From Argentina anserina (Eukaryota > Streptophyta > Magnoliopsida > Rosales > Rosaceae): a stretch of 64,000 nt of DNA. Below, piece after piece: positions 1 to 12,800 of this stretch (position 1 is the first letter of the stretch; every line of letters starts with the position of its first letter). The position numbers were made by a program, and so were the translations under genes. The DNA is taken from NCBI RefSeq assembly GCF_933775445.1, contig NW_026089441.1, positions 62,001-126,000 on the forward strand. Direction: 5' to 3'. The notes beneath the pieces were generated by a model, which made no database searches, was not told where the DNA came from, and was given only the letters and a program-made list of their open reading frames with translations.

Positions 1-46
1 TCGCATCAAAAGCCTTACAGAAAGATACTCAAACGAGAAATGAAAA

Positions 47-128
47 GATACACAATTGGAATAGTAAAGATACGCAAACGATGTAAAGATACACAATTGG
101 AATAGTAAAGATACGCAAACGATGTAAA
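47..128. repeat. Type example of the 41-bp internal subrepeat (two copies)
   Basis: Two adjacent 41-bp units, 47-87 and 88-128, each starting GATACACAATTGG and ending CGATGTAAA. Presence of two units gives the 189-bp monomer; one unit gives the 148/149-bp monomer. Within each unit AAAGATACACAATTGG and AAAGATACGCAAACG repeat at 22 and 19 bp, so the unit is itself an older duplication. The same pair recurs throughout both arrays. Confidence 0.95.
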
Positions 129-785
129 GATACTCAGTTTGAAAGAAACACACTCCCACACTTGCAAAACTCTCAAATTCAATAGAAACTCGCATCAGAA
201 GCCTTACAGAAAGATACTCAAATGAGAAATGAAAAGATACACAATTGCAATAGTAAAGATACGCAAACGATGTAAAGATACACAATTGGAATAGTAAAGA
301 TACGCAAACGATGTAAAGATACTCAGTTTGAAAGAAACACACTCCCACACTTGCAAAACTCTCAAATACAATAGAAACTCGCATCAGAAGCCTTACAGAA
401 AGATACTCAAACGAGAAATGAAAAGATACACAATTGCAATAGTAAAGATACGCAAACGATGTAAAGATACACAATTGGAATAGTAAAGATACGCAAACGA
501 TGTAAAGATACTCAGTTTGAAAGAAACACACTCCCACACTTGCAACACTCTCAAATACAATAGAAACTCGCATCAGAAGTCTTACAGAAAGATACTCAAA
601 CGAGAAATCAAAAGATACAGAATTAGAATAGTAAAGATACGCAAACGATGTAAAGATACACAATTGGAATAGTAAAGATACACAAACGATGTAAAGATAC
701 TCAGTTTGAAAGAAACACACTCCCACACTTGCAAAACTCTCAAATATAATAGAAACTCGCATCAGAAAGCCTTACAGAAATATAC

Positions 786-3700
786 TTAAACGAGAAATGA
801 AAAGATACACAGTTGGCATAGTAAAGATACGCAATCGATGTAAAGATACTCAGTTTGAAAGAAACACACTCCCACACTTGCAAAACTCTCAAATACAATA
901 GAAACTCGCATCAGAAGTCTTACAAAAAGATACTCAAACGAGAAATGAAAAGATACAGAATTGGAATAGTAGAGATACGCAAACGATGTAAAGATACACA
1001 ATTGGAATAGTAAAGATACGCAAACGATGTAAAGATACTCAGTTTGAAAGAAACACACTCCCACACTTGCAAAACTCTCAAATACAATAGAAACTCCCAT
1101 CAGAAAGCCTTACAGAAAGATACTCAAACGAGAAATGAAAAGATAGACAATTGGAATAGTAAAGATACGCAATCGATGTAAAGATACTCAGTTTGAAAGA
1201 AACACACTCCCACACTTGCAAAACTCTCAAATACAATAGAAACTCGCATCAGAAGCCTTACAGAAAGATACTCAAACGAGAAATGAAAAGATACACAATT
1301 GCAATAGTAAAGATACGCAAACGATGTAAAGATACACAATTGGAATAGTAAAGATACGCAAACGATGTAAAGATACTCAGTTTGAAAGAAACACACTCCC
1401 ACACTTGCAAAATCTCAAATACAATAGAAACTCGCATCAGAAGTCTTACAAAAAGATACTCAAACGAGAAATGAAAAGATACAGAATTGGAATAGTAAAG
1501 ATACGCAAACGATGTAAAAATACACAATTGGAATAGTAAAGATACGCAAACGATGTAAAGATACTCAGTTTGAAAGAAACACACTCCCACACTTGCAAAA
1601 CTCTCAAATTCAATAGAAACTCGCATCAGAAACCCTTACAGAAAGATACTTAAACGAGAAATGAAAAGATACACAATTGGAATAGTAAAGATACGCAATC
1701 GATGTAAAGATACTCAGTTTGAAAGAAACACACTCCCACACTTGCAAAATCTCAAATACAATAGAAACTCGCATCAGAAGTCTTACAAAAAGATACTCAA
1801 ACGAGAAATGAAAAGATACAGAATTGGAATAGTAAAGATACGCAAACGATGTAAAAATACACAATTGGAATAGTAAAGATACGCAACCGATGTAAAGATA
1901 CTCAGTTTGAAAGAAACACACTCCCACACTTGCAAAACTCTCAAATATAATAGAAACTCGCATCAGAAAGCCTTACAGAAATATACTCAAACGAGAAATG
2001 AAAAGATACACAATTGGCATAGTAAAGATACGCAATCGATGTAAAGATACTCAGTTTGAAAGAAACACACTCCCACACTTGCAAAACTCTCAAATACAAT
2101 AGAAACTCGCATCAGAAGTCTTACAAAAAGATACTCAAACGAGAAATGAAAAGATACAGAATTGGAATAGTAAAGATACGCAAACGATGTAAAGATACAC
2201 AATTGGAATAGTAAAGATACGCAAACGATGTAAAGATACTCAGTTTGAAAGAAACACACTCCCACACTTGCAAAACTCTCAAATACAATAGAAACTCCCA
2301 TCAGAAAGCCTTACAGAAAGATACTCAAACGAGAAATGAAAAGATAGACAATTGGAATAGTAAAGATACGCAATCGATGTAAAGATACTCAGTTTGAAAG
2401 AAACACACTCCCACACTTGCAAAACTCTCAAATACAATAGAAACTCGCATCAGAAGCCTTACAGAAAGATACTCAAACGAGAAATGAAAAGATACACAAT
2501 TGCAATAGTAAAGATACGCAAACGATGTAAAGATACACAATTGGAATAGTAAAGATACGCAAACGATGTAAAGATACTCAGTTTGAAAGAAACACACTCC
2601 CACACTTGCAAAATCTCAAATACAATAGAAACTCGCATCAGAAGTCTTACAAAAAGATACTCAAACGAGAAATGAAAAGATACAGAATTGGAATAGTAAA
2701 GATACGCAAACGATGTAAAAATACACAATTGGAATAGTAAAGATACGCAACCGATGTAAAGATACTCAGTTTGAAAGAAACACACTCCCACACTTGCAAA
2801 ACTCTCAAATATAATAGAAACTCGCATCAGAAAGCCTTACAGAAATATACTCAAACGAGAAATGAAAAGATACACAATTGGCATAGTAAAGATACGCAAT
2901 CGATGTAAAGATACTCAGTTTGAAAGAAACACACTCCCACACTTGCAAAACTCTCAAATACAATAGAAACTCGCATCAGAAGTCTTACAAAAAGATACTC
3001 AAACGAGAAATGAAAAGATACAGAATTGGAATAGTAAAGATACGCAAACGATGTAAAGATACACAATTGGAATAGTAAAGATACGCAAACGATGTAAAGA
3101 TACTCAGTTTGAAAGAAACACACTCCCACACTTGCAAAACTCTCAAATACAATAGAAACTCCCATCAGAAAGCCTTACAGAAAGATACTCAAACGAGAAA
3201 TGAAAAGATAGACAATTGGAATAGTAAAGATACGCAATCGATGTAAAGATACTCAGTTTGAAAGAAACACACTCCCACACTTGCAAAACTCTCAAATACA
3301 ATAGAAACTCGCATCAGAAGCCTTACAGAAAGATACTCAAACGAGAAATGAAAAGATACACAATTGCAATAGTAAAGATACGCAAACGATGTAAAGATAC
3401 ACAATTGGAATAGTAAAGATACGCAAACGATGTAAAGATACTCAGTTTGAAAGAAACACACTCCCACACTTGCAAAATCTCAAATACAATAGAAACTCGC
3501 ATCAGAAGTCTTACAAAAAGATACTCAAACGAGAAATGAAAAGATACAGAATTGGAATAGTAAAGATACGCAAACGATGTAAAAATACACAATTGGAATA
3601 GTAAAGATACGCAACCGATGTAAAGATACTCAGTTTGAAAGAAACACACTCCCACACTTGCAAAACTCTCAAATATAATAGAAACTCGCATCAGAAAGCC

Positions 3701-6700
3701 TTACAGAAATATACTCAAACGAGAAATGAAAAGATACACAATTGGCATAGTAAAGATACGCAATCGATGTAAAGATACTCAGTTTGAAAGAAACACACTC
3801 CCACACTTGCAAAACTCTCAAATACAATAGAAACTCGCATCAGAAGTCTTACAAAAAGATACTCAAACGAGAAATGAAAAGATACAGAATTGAAATAGTA
3901 AAGATACGCAAACGATGTAAAGATACACAATTGGAATAGTAAAGATACGCAAACGATGTAAAGATACTCAGTTTGAAAGAAACACACTCCCACACTTGCA
4001 AAACTCTCAAATACAATAGAAACTCCCATCAGAAAGCCTTACAGAAAGATACTCAAACGAGAAATGAAAAGATAGACAATTGGAATAGTAAAGATACGCA
4101 ATCGATGTAAAGATACTCAGTTTGAAAGAAACACACTCCCACACTTGCAAAACTCTCAAATACAATAGAAACTCGCATCAGAAGCCTTACAGAAAGATAC
4201 TCAAACGAGAAATGAAAAGATACACAATTGCAATAGTAAAGATACGCAAACGATGTAAAGATACACAATTGAAATAGTAAAGATACGCAAACGATGTAAA
4301 GATACTCAGTTTGAAAGAAACACACTCCCACACTTGCAAAATCTCAAATACAATAGAAACTCGCATCAAAAGCCTTACAGAAAGATACTCAAACGAGAAA
4401 TGAAAAGATACAGAATTGGAATAGTAAAGATACGCAAACGTTGTAAAGATACACAATTGGAATAGTAAAGATACGCAAACGATGTAAAGATACTCAGTTT
4501 GAAAGAAACACACTCCCACACTTGCAAAACTCTCAAATTCAATAGAAACTCGCATCAGAAGCCTTACAGAAAGATACTCAAATGAGAAATGAAAAGATAC
4601 ACAATTGCAATAGTAAAGATACGCAAACGATGTAAAGATACACAATTGGAATAGTAAAGATACGCAAACGATGTAAAGATACTCAGTTTGAAAGAAACAC
4701 ACTCCCACACTTGCAAAACTCTCAAATACAATAGAAACTCGCATCAGAAGCCTTACAGAAAGATACTCAAACGAGAAATGAAAAGATACACAATTGCAAT
4801 AGTAAAGATACGCAAACGATGTAAAGATACACAATTGGAATAGTAAAGATACGCAAACGATGTAAAGATACTCAGTTTGAAAGAAACACACTCCCACACT
4901 TGCAACACTCTCAAATACAATAGAAACTCGCATCAGAAGTCTTACAGAAAGATACTCAAACGAGAAATCAAAAGATACAGAATTAGAATAGTAAAGATAC
5001 GCAAACGATGTAAAGATACACAATTGGAATAGTAAAGATACACAAACGATGTAAAGATACTCAGTTTGAAAGAAACACACTCCCACACTTGCAAAACTCT
5101 CAAATATAATAGAAACTCGCATCAGAAAGCCTTACAGAAATATACTTAAACGAGAAATGAAAAGATACACAGTTGGCATAGTAAAGATACGCAATCGATG
5201 TAAAGATACTCAGTTTGAAAGAAACACACTCCCACACTTGCAAAACTCTCAAATACAATAGAAACTCGCATCAGAAGTCTTACAAAAAGATACTCAAACG
5301 AGAAATGAAAAGATACAGAATTGGAATAGTAAAGATACGCAAACGATGTAAAGATACACAATTGGAATAGTAAAGATACGCAAACGATGTAAAGATACTC
5401 AGTTTGAAAGAAACACACTCCCACACTTGCAAAACTCTCAAATACAATAGAAACTCCCATCAGAAAGCCTTACAGAAAGATACTCAAACGAGAAATGAAA
5501 AGATAGACAATTGGAATAGTAAAGATACGCAATCGATGTAAAGATACTCAGTTTGAAAGAAACACACTCCCACACTTGCAAAACTCTCAAATACAATAGA
5601 AACTCGCATCAGAAGCCTTACAGAAAGATACTCAAACGAGAAATGAAAAGATACACAATTGCAATAGTAAAGATACGCAAACGATGTAAAGATACACAAT
5701 TGGAATAGTAAAGATACGCAAACGATGTAAAGATACTCAGTTTGAAAGAAACACACTCCCACACTTGCAAAATCTCAAATACAATAGAAACTCGCATCAG
5801 AAGTCTTACAAAAAGATACTCAAACGAGAAATGAAAAGATACAGAATTGGAATAGTAAAGATACGCAAACGATGTAAAAATACACAATTGGAATAGTAAA
5901 GATACGCAACCGATGTAAAGATACTCAGTTTGAAAGAAACACACTCCCACACTTGCAAAACTCTCAAATATAATAGAAACTCGCATCAGAAAGCCTTACA
6001 GAAATATACTCAAACGAGAAATGAAAAGATACACAATTGGCATAGTAAAGATACGCAATCGATGTAAAGATACTCAGTTTGAAAGAAACACACTCCCACA
6101 CTTGCAAAACTCTCAAATACAATAGAAACTCGCATCAGAAGTCTTACAAAAAGATACTCAAACGAGAAATGAAAAGATACAGAATTGGAATAGTAAAGAT
6201 ACGCAAACGATGTAAAGATACACAATTGGAATAGTAAAGATACGCAAACGATGTAAAGATACTCAGTTTGAAAGAAACACACTCCCACACTTGCAAAACT
6301 CTCAAATACAATAGAAACTCCCATCAGAAAGCCTTACAGAAAGATACTCAAACGAGAAATGAAAAGATAGACAATTGGAATAGTAAAGATACGCAATCGA
6401 TGTAAAGATACTCAGTTTGAAAGAAACACACTCCCACACTTGCAAAACTCTCAAATACAATAGAAACTCGCATCAGAAGCCTTACAGAAAGATACTCAAA
6501 CGAGAAATGAAAAGATACACAATTGCAATAGTAAAGATACGCAAACGATGTAAAGATACACAATTGAAATAGTAAAGATACGCAAACGATGTAAAGATAC
6601 TCAGTTTGAAAGAAACACACTCCCACACTTGCAAAATCTCAAATACAATAGAAACTCGCATCAAAAGCCTTACAGAAAGATACTCAAACGAGAAATGAAA

Positions 6701-8304
6701 AGATACAGAATTGGAATAGTAAAGATACGCAAACGTTGTAAAGATACACAATTGGAATAGTAAAGATACGCAAACGATGTAAAGATACTCAGTTTGAAAG
6801 AAACACACTCCCACACTTGCAAAACTCTCAAATTCAATAGAAACTCGCATCAGAAGCCTTACAGAAAGATACTCAAATGAGAAATGAAAAGATACACAAT
6901 TGCAATAGTAAAGATACGCAAACGATGTAAAGATACACAATTGGAATAGTAAAGATACGCAAACGATGTAAAGATACTCAGTTTGAAAGAAACACACTCC
7001 CACACTTGCAAAACTCTCAAATACAATAGAAACTCGCATCAGAAGCCTTACAGAAAGATACTCAAACGAGAAATGAAAAGATACACAATTGCAATAGTAA
7101 AGATACGCAAACGATGTAAAGATACACAATTGGAATAGTAAAGATACGCAAACGATGTAAAGATACTCAGTTTGAAAGAAACACACTCCCACACTTGCAA
7201 CACTCTCAAATACAATAGAAACTCGCATCAGAAGTCTTACAGAAAGATACTCAAACGAGAAATCAAAAGATACAGAATTAGAATAGTAAAGATACGCAAA
7301 CGATGTAAAGATACACAATTGGAATAGTAAAGATACACAAACGATGTAAAGATACTCAGTTTGAAAGAAACACACTCCCACACTTGCAAAACTCTCAAAT
7401 ATAATAGAAACTCGCATCAGAAAGCCTTACAGAAATATACTTAAACGAGAAATGAAAAGATACACAGTTGGCATAGTAAAGATACGCAATCGATGTAAAG
7501 ATACTCAGTTTGAAAGAAACACACTCCCACACTTGCAAAACTCTCAAATACAATAGAAACTCGCATCAGAAGTCTTACAAAAAGATACTCAAACGAGAAA
7601 TGAAAAGATACAGAATTGGAATAGTAAAGATACGCAAACGATGTAAAGATACACAATTGGAATAGTAAAGATACGCAAACGATGTAAAGATACTCAGTTT
7701 GAAAGAAACACACTCCCACACTTGCAAAACTCTCAAATACAATAGAAACTCCCATCAGAAAGCCTTACAGAAAGATACTCAAACGAGAAATGAAAAGATA
7801 GACAATTGGAATAGTAAAGATACGCAATCGATGTAAAGATACTCAGTTTGAAAGAAACACACTCCCACACTTGCAAAACTCTCAAATACAATAGAAACTC
7901 GCATCAGAAGCCTTACAGAAAGATACTCAAACGAGAAATGAAAAGATACACAATTGCAATAGTAAAGATACGCAAACGATGTAAAGATACACAATTGGAA
8001 TAGTAAAGATACGCAAACGATGTAAAGATACTCAGTTTGAAAGAAACACACTCCCACACTTGCAAAATCTCAAATACAATAGAAACTCGCATCAGAAGTC
8101 TTACAAAAAGATACTCAAACGAGAAATGAAAAGATACAGAATTGGAATAGTAAAGATACGCAAACGATGTAAAAATACACAATTGGAATAGTAAAGATAC
8201 GCAAACGATGTAAAGATACTCAGTTTGAAAGAAACACACTCCCACACTTGCAAAACTCTCAAATTCAATAGAAACTCGCATCAGAAACCCTTACAGAAAG
8301 ATAC
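786..8304. repeat. Higher-order repeat block, 864-bp register with 1201- and 1431-bp variants
   Basis: A diagnostic variant, AACTCCCATCAG instead of AACTCGCATCAG, together with linked variants marks a register. Equivalent positions are 786, 1987, 2851, 3715, 5146, 6010 and 7441, with the last unit ending near 8304. Spacings are 1201, 864, 864, 1431, 864 and 1431 bp. The 864-bp unit is five monomers: landmarks at 2046, 2235, 2384, 2573, 2761 and 2910 give 189, 149, 189, 188 and 149 bp. The 1431-bp form equals 864 plus three 189-bp monomers. The 1201-bp form equals 864 plus 337 bp (one long and one short monomer). The 864+1431 pair is itself repeated with a 2295-bp period (for example 4187 and 6482). 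Confidence 0.9.
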
Positions 8305-9829
8305 TTAAACGAGAAATGAAAAGATACACAATTGGAATAGTAAAGATACGCAATCGATGTAAAGATACTCAGTTTGAAAGAAACACACTCCCACACTTGC
8401 AAAACTCTCAAATACAATAGAAACTCGCATCAGAAGCCTTACAGAAAGATACTCAAACGAGAAATGAAAAGATACACAATTGGAATAGTAAAGATACGCA
8501 ATTGATGTAAAGATACTCAGTTTGAAAGAAACACACTCCCACACTTGCAAAACTCTCAAATACAATAGAAACTCGCATCAGAAGCCTTACAGAAAGATAC
8601 TCAAACGAGAAATGAAAAGATACACAATTGGAATAGTAAAGATACGCAATCGATGTAAAGACTCTCAGTTTGAAAGAAACACACTCCCACACTTGCAAAA
8701 CTCTCAAATACAATAGAAACTCGCATCAGAAAGCCTTACAGAAATATACTCAAACGAGAAATGAAAAGATACACAATTGGAATAGTAAAGATACGCAATC
8801 GATGTAAAGATACTCAGTTTGAAAGAAACACACTCCCACACTTGCAAAACACTCAAATACAATAGAAACTCGCATCAGAAAGCCTTACAGAAATATACTC
8901 AAACGAGAAATGAAAAGATACACAATTGGAATAGTAAAGATACGCAATCGATGTAAAGATACTCAGTTTAAAAGAAACACACTCCCACACTTGCAAAACT
9001 CTCAAATACAATAGAAACTCGCATCAGAAAGCCTTACAGAAATATACTCAAACGAGAAACGAAAAGATACACAATTGGAATAGTAAAGATACGCAAACGA
9101 TGTAAAGATACACAATTGGAATAGTAAAGATACGCAAACGATGTAAAGATACTCAGTTAGAAAGAAACACACTCCCGCACTTGCAAAACTCTCAAATTCA
9201 ATAGAAACTCGCATCAAAAGTCTTACAGAAAGATACTCAAACGAGAAATGAAAAGATACAGAATTGGAATAGTAAAGATACGCAAACGTTGTAAAGATAC
9301 ACAATTGGAATAGTAAAGATACGCAATCGATGTAAAGATACTTAGTTTGAAAGACACACACTCCCACACTTGCAAAACTCTCAAATACAATAGAAACTCG
9401 CATCAGAAAGCCTTACAGAAAGATACTCAAACGAGAAATGAAAAGATAGACAATTGGAATAGTAGAGATACGCAATCGATGTAAAGATACTCAGTTTGAA
9501 AGAAACACACTCCCACACTTGCAAAACTCTCAAATACAATAGAAACTCGCATCAGAAGCCTTACAGAAAGATACTCAAACGAGAAATGAAAAGATACACA
9601 ATTGCAATAGTAAAGATACGCAAACGACGTAGAGATACACAATTGGAATAGTAAAGATACGCAAACGATGTAAAGATACTCAGTTTGAAAGAAACACACT
9701 CCCACACTTGCAAAACTCTCAAATTCAATAGAAACTCGCATCAGAAAGCCTTACAGAAAGATACTCAAACGAGAAATGAAAAGATAGACAATTGGAATAG
9801 TAGAGATACGCAATCGATGTAAAGATACT
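8305..9829. repeat. Satellite segment with runs of short monomers
   Basis: Between the 864-bp block and the next large duplication the array carries several consecutive short (148/149-bp) monomers, from about 8340 to 9000, then mixed monomers with CTTAGTTTGAAAGACACAC variants. I see no clear multi-monomer period here and no gene. Confidence 0.7.
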
Positions 9830-12800
9830 CAGTTTGAAAGAAACACACTCCCACACTTGCAAAACTCTCAAATTCAATAGAAACTCGCATCAGAAACCCT
9901 TACAGAAAGATACTCAAACGAGAAATCAAAAGATACACAATTGGAATAGTAAAGATACGCAAACGATGTAAAGATACTCAGTTTGAAAGAAACACACTCC
10001 CACAATTGCAAAACTCTCAAATTCAATAGAAACTCGCATCAGAAACCCTTACAGAAAGATACTTAAACGAGAAATGAAAAGATAGACAATTGGAATAGTA
10101 GAGATACGCAATCGATGTAAAGATACTCAGTTTGAAAGAAACACACTCCCACACTTGCAAAACTCTCAAATTCAATAGAAACTCGCATCAGAAACCCTTA
10201 CAGAAAGATACTTAAACGAGAAATGAAAAGATACACAATTGGAATAGTAAAGATACGCAAACGATGTAGAGATACATAATTGGAATAGTAAAGATACGCA
10301 AACGATGTAAAGATACTCAGTTTGAAAGAAACACACTCCCACACTTGCAAAACTCTCAAATTCAATAGAAACTCGCATCAGAAAGCCTTACAGAAAGATA
10401 CTCAAACGAGAAATGAAAAGATAGACAATTGGAATAGTAGAGATACGCAATCGATGTAAAGATACTCAGTTTGAAAGAAACACACTCCCACACTTGCAAA
10501 ACTCTCAAATACAATAGAAACTCGCATCAGAAGCCTTACAGAAAGATACTCAAACGAGAAATCAAAAGATACACAATTGGAATAGTAAAGATACGCAAAC
10601 GATGTAAAGATACTCAGTTTGAAAGAAACACACTCCCACAATTGCAAAACTCTCAAATTCAATAGAAACTCGCATCAGAAAGCCTTAGAGAAAGATACTC
10701 AAACGAGAAATGAAAAGATACATAATTGGAATAGTAAAGATACGCAATCTATGTAAAGATACTCAGTTTGAAAGAAACACACTCCCACACTTGCAAAACT
10801 CTCAAATACAATAGAAACTCGCATCAGAAAGCCTTACAGAAATATACTCAAACGAGAAATGAAAAGATACACAATTGGAATAGTAAAGATACGCAAACGA
10901 TGTAAAGATACTCAGTTTGAAAGAAACACACTCCCACACTTGCAAAACTCTCAAATTCAATAGAAACTCGCATCAGAAAGCCTTACAGAAAGATACTCAA
11001 ACGAGAAATGAAAAGATACACAATTGGAATTGTTAAGATACGCAAACGATGTAAAGATACTCAGTTTGAAAGAAACACACTCCCACACTTGCAAAACTCA
11101 CAAATACAATAGAAACTCGCATCAGAAGTCTTACAAAAAGATACTCAAACGAGAAATGAAAAGATACATAATTGGAATAGTAAAGATACGCAAACGATGT
11201 AAAGATACACAATTAGAATAGTAAAGATACGCAAACGATGTAAAGATACTCAGTATGAAAGAAACACACTCCCACACTTGCAAAACTCTCAAATACAATA
11301 GAAACTCGCTTCAGAAAGCCTTACAGAAAGATACTCAAACGAGAAATGAAAAGATACACAATTGGAATAGTAAAGATACGCAATCGATGTAAAGATACAC
11401 AATTGGAATAGTAAAGATACGCAAACGATGTAAAGATACTCAGTATGAAAGAAACACACACCCACACTTGCAAAACTCTCAAATTCAATAGAAACTCGCA
11501 TCAGAAAGCCTTACAGAAAGATACTCAAACGAGAAATGAAAAGATACACAATTGGAATTGTTAAGATACGCAAACGATGTAAAGATACTCAGTTTGAAAG
11601 AAACACACTCCCACACTTGCAAAACTCTCAAATACAATAGAAACTCGCATCAGAAGTCTTACAAAAAGATACTCAAACGAGAAATGAAAAGATACAGAAT
11701 TGGAATAGTAAAGATACGCAAACGATGTAAAGATACACAATTGGAATAGTAAAGATACGCAAACGATGTAAAGATACTCAGTTTGAAAGAAACACACTCC
11801 CACACTTGCAAAACTCTTAAATACAATAGAAACTCGCATCAGAAGTCTTACAAAAAGATACTCAAACGAGAAATGAAAAGATACACAATTGGAATAGTAA
11901 AGATACGCAAACGATGTAAAGATACTCAGTTTGAAAGAAACACACTCCCACACTTGCAAAACTCTCAAATACAATAGAAACTCGCATTAGAAAGCCTTAC
12001 AGAAATATACTCAAACGAGAAATGAAAAGATACACAATTGGAATAGTAAAGATACGCAAACGATGTAGAGATACACAATTGGAATAGTAAAGATACGCAA
12101 ACGATGTAAAGATACTAAGTTTGAAAGAAACACACTCCCACATTTGCAAAACTCTCAAATACAATAGAAACTCGCATCAGAAAGCCTTACAAAAATATAC
12201 TCAAACGAGAAATGAAAAGATACACAATTGGAATAGTAAAGATACGCAAACGATGTAGAGATACACAATTGGAATAGTAAAGATACGCAAACGATGTAAA
12301 GATACTCAGTTTGAAAGAAACACACTCCCACACTTGCAAAACTCTCAAATTCAATAGAAACTCGCATCAGAAACCCTTACAGAAAGATACTTAAACGAGA
12401 AATGAAAAGATACACAATTGGAATAGTAAAGATACGCAAACGATGTAAAGATACACAATTGGAATAGTAAAGATACGCAAACGATGTAAAGATACTCAGT
12501 TTGAAAGAAACACACTCCCACACTTGCAAAACTCTCAAATTCAATAGAAACTCGCATCAGAAGCCTTACAGAAAGATACTCAAACGAGAAATGAAAAGAT
12601 ACACAATTGCAATAGTAAAGATACGCAAACGATGTAAAGATACACAATTGGAATAGTAAAGATACGCAAACGATGTAAAGATACTCAGTTTGAAAGAAAC
12701 ACACTCCCACACTTGCAAAACTCTCAAATTCAATAGAAACTCGCATCAGAAACCCTTACAGAAAGATACTCAAACGAGAAATCAAAAGATACACAATTGG

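Noticed and set aside
786..8565. Dozens of minus-strand ORFs of 70-310 codons with the MRVSI...SFASVGVCFFQTEYLYI pattern as genes
   Set aside because: They track satellite monomers exactly, repeat with every monomer, and end wherever a 148/149-bp monomer shifts the frame. The composition follows the AT-rich repeat. I see no sign of selection for protein.
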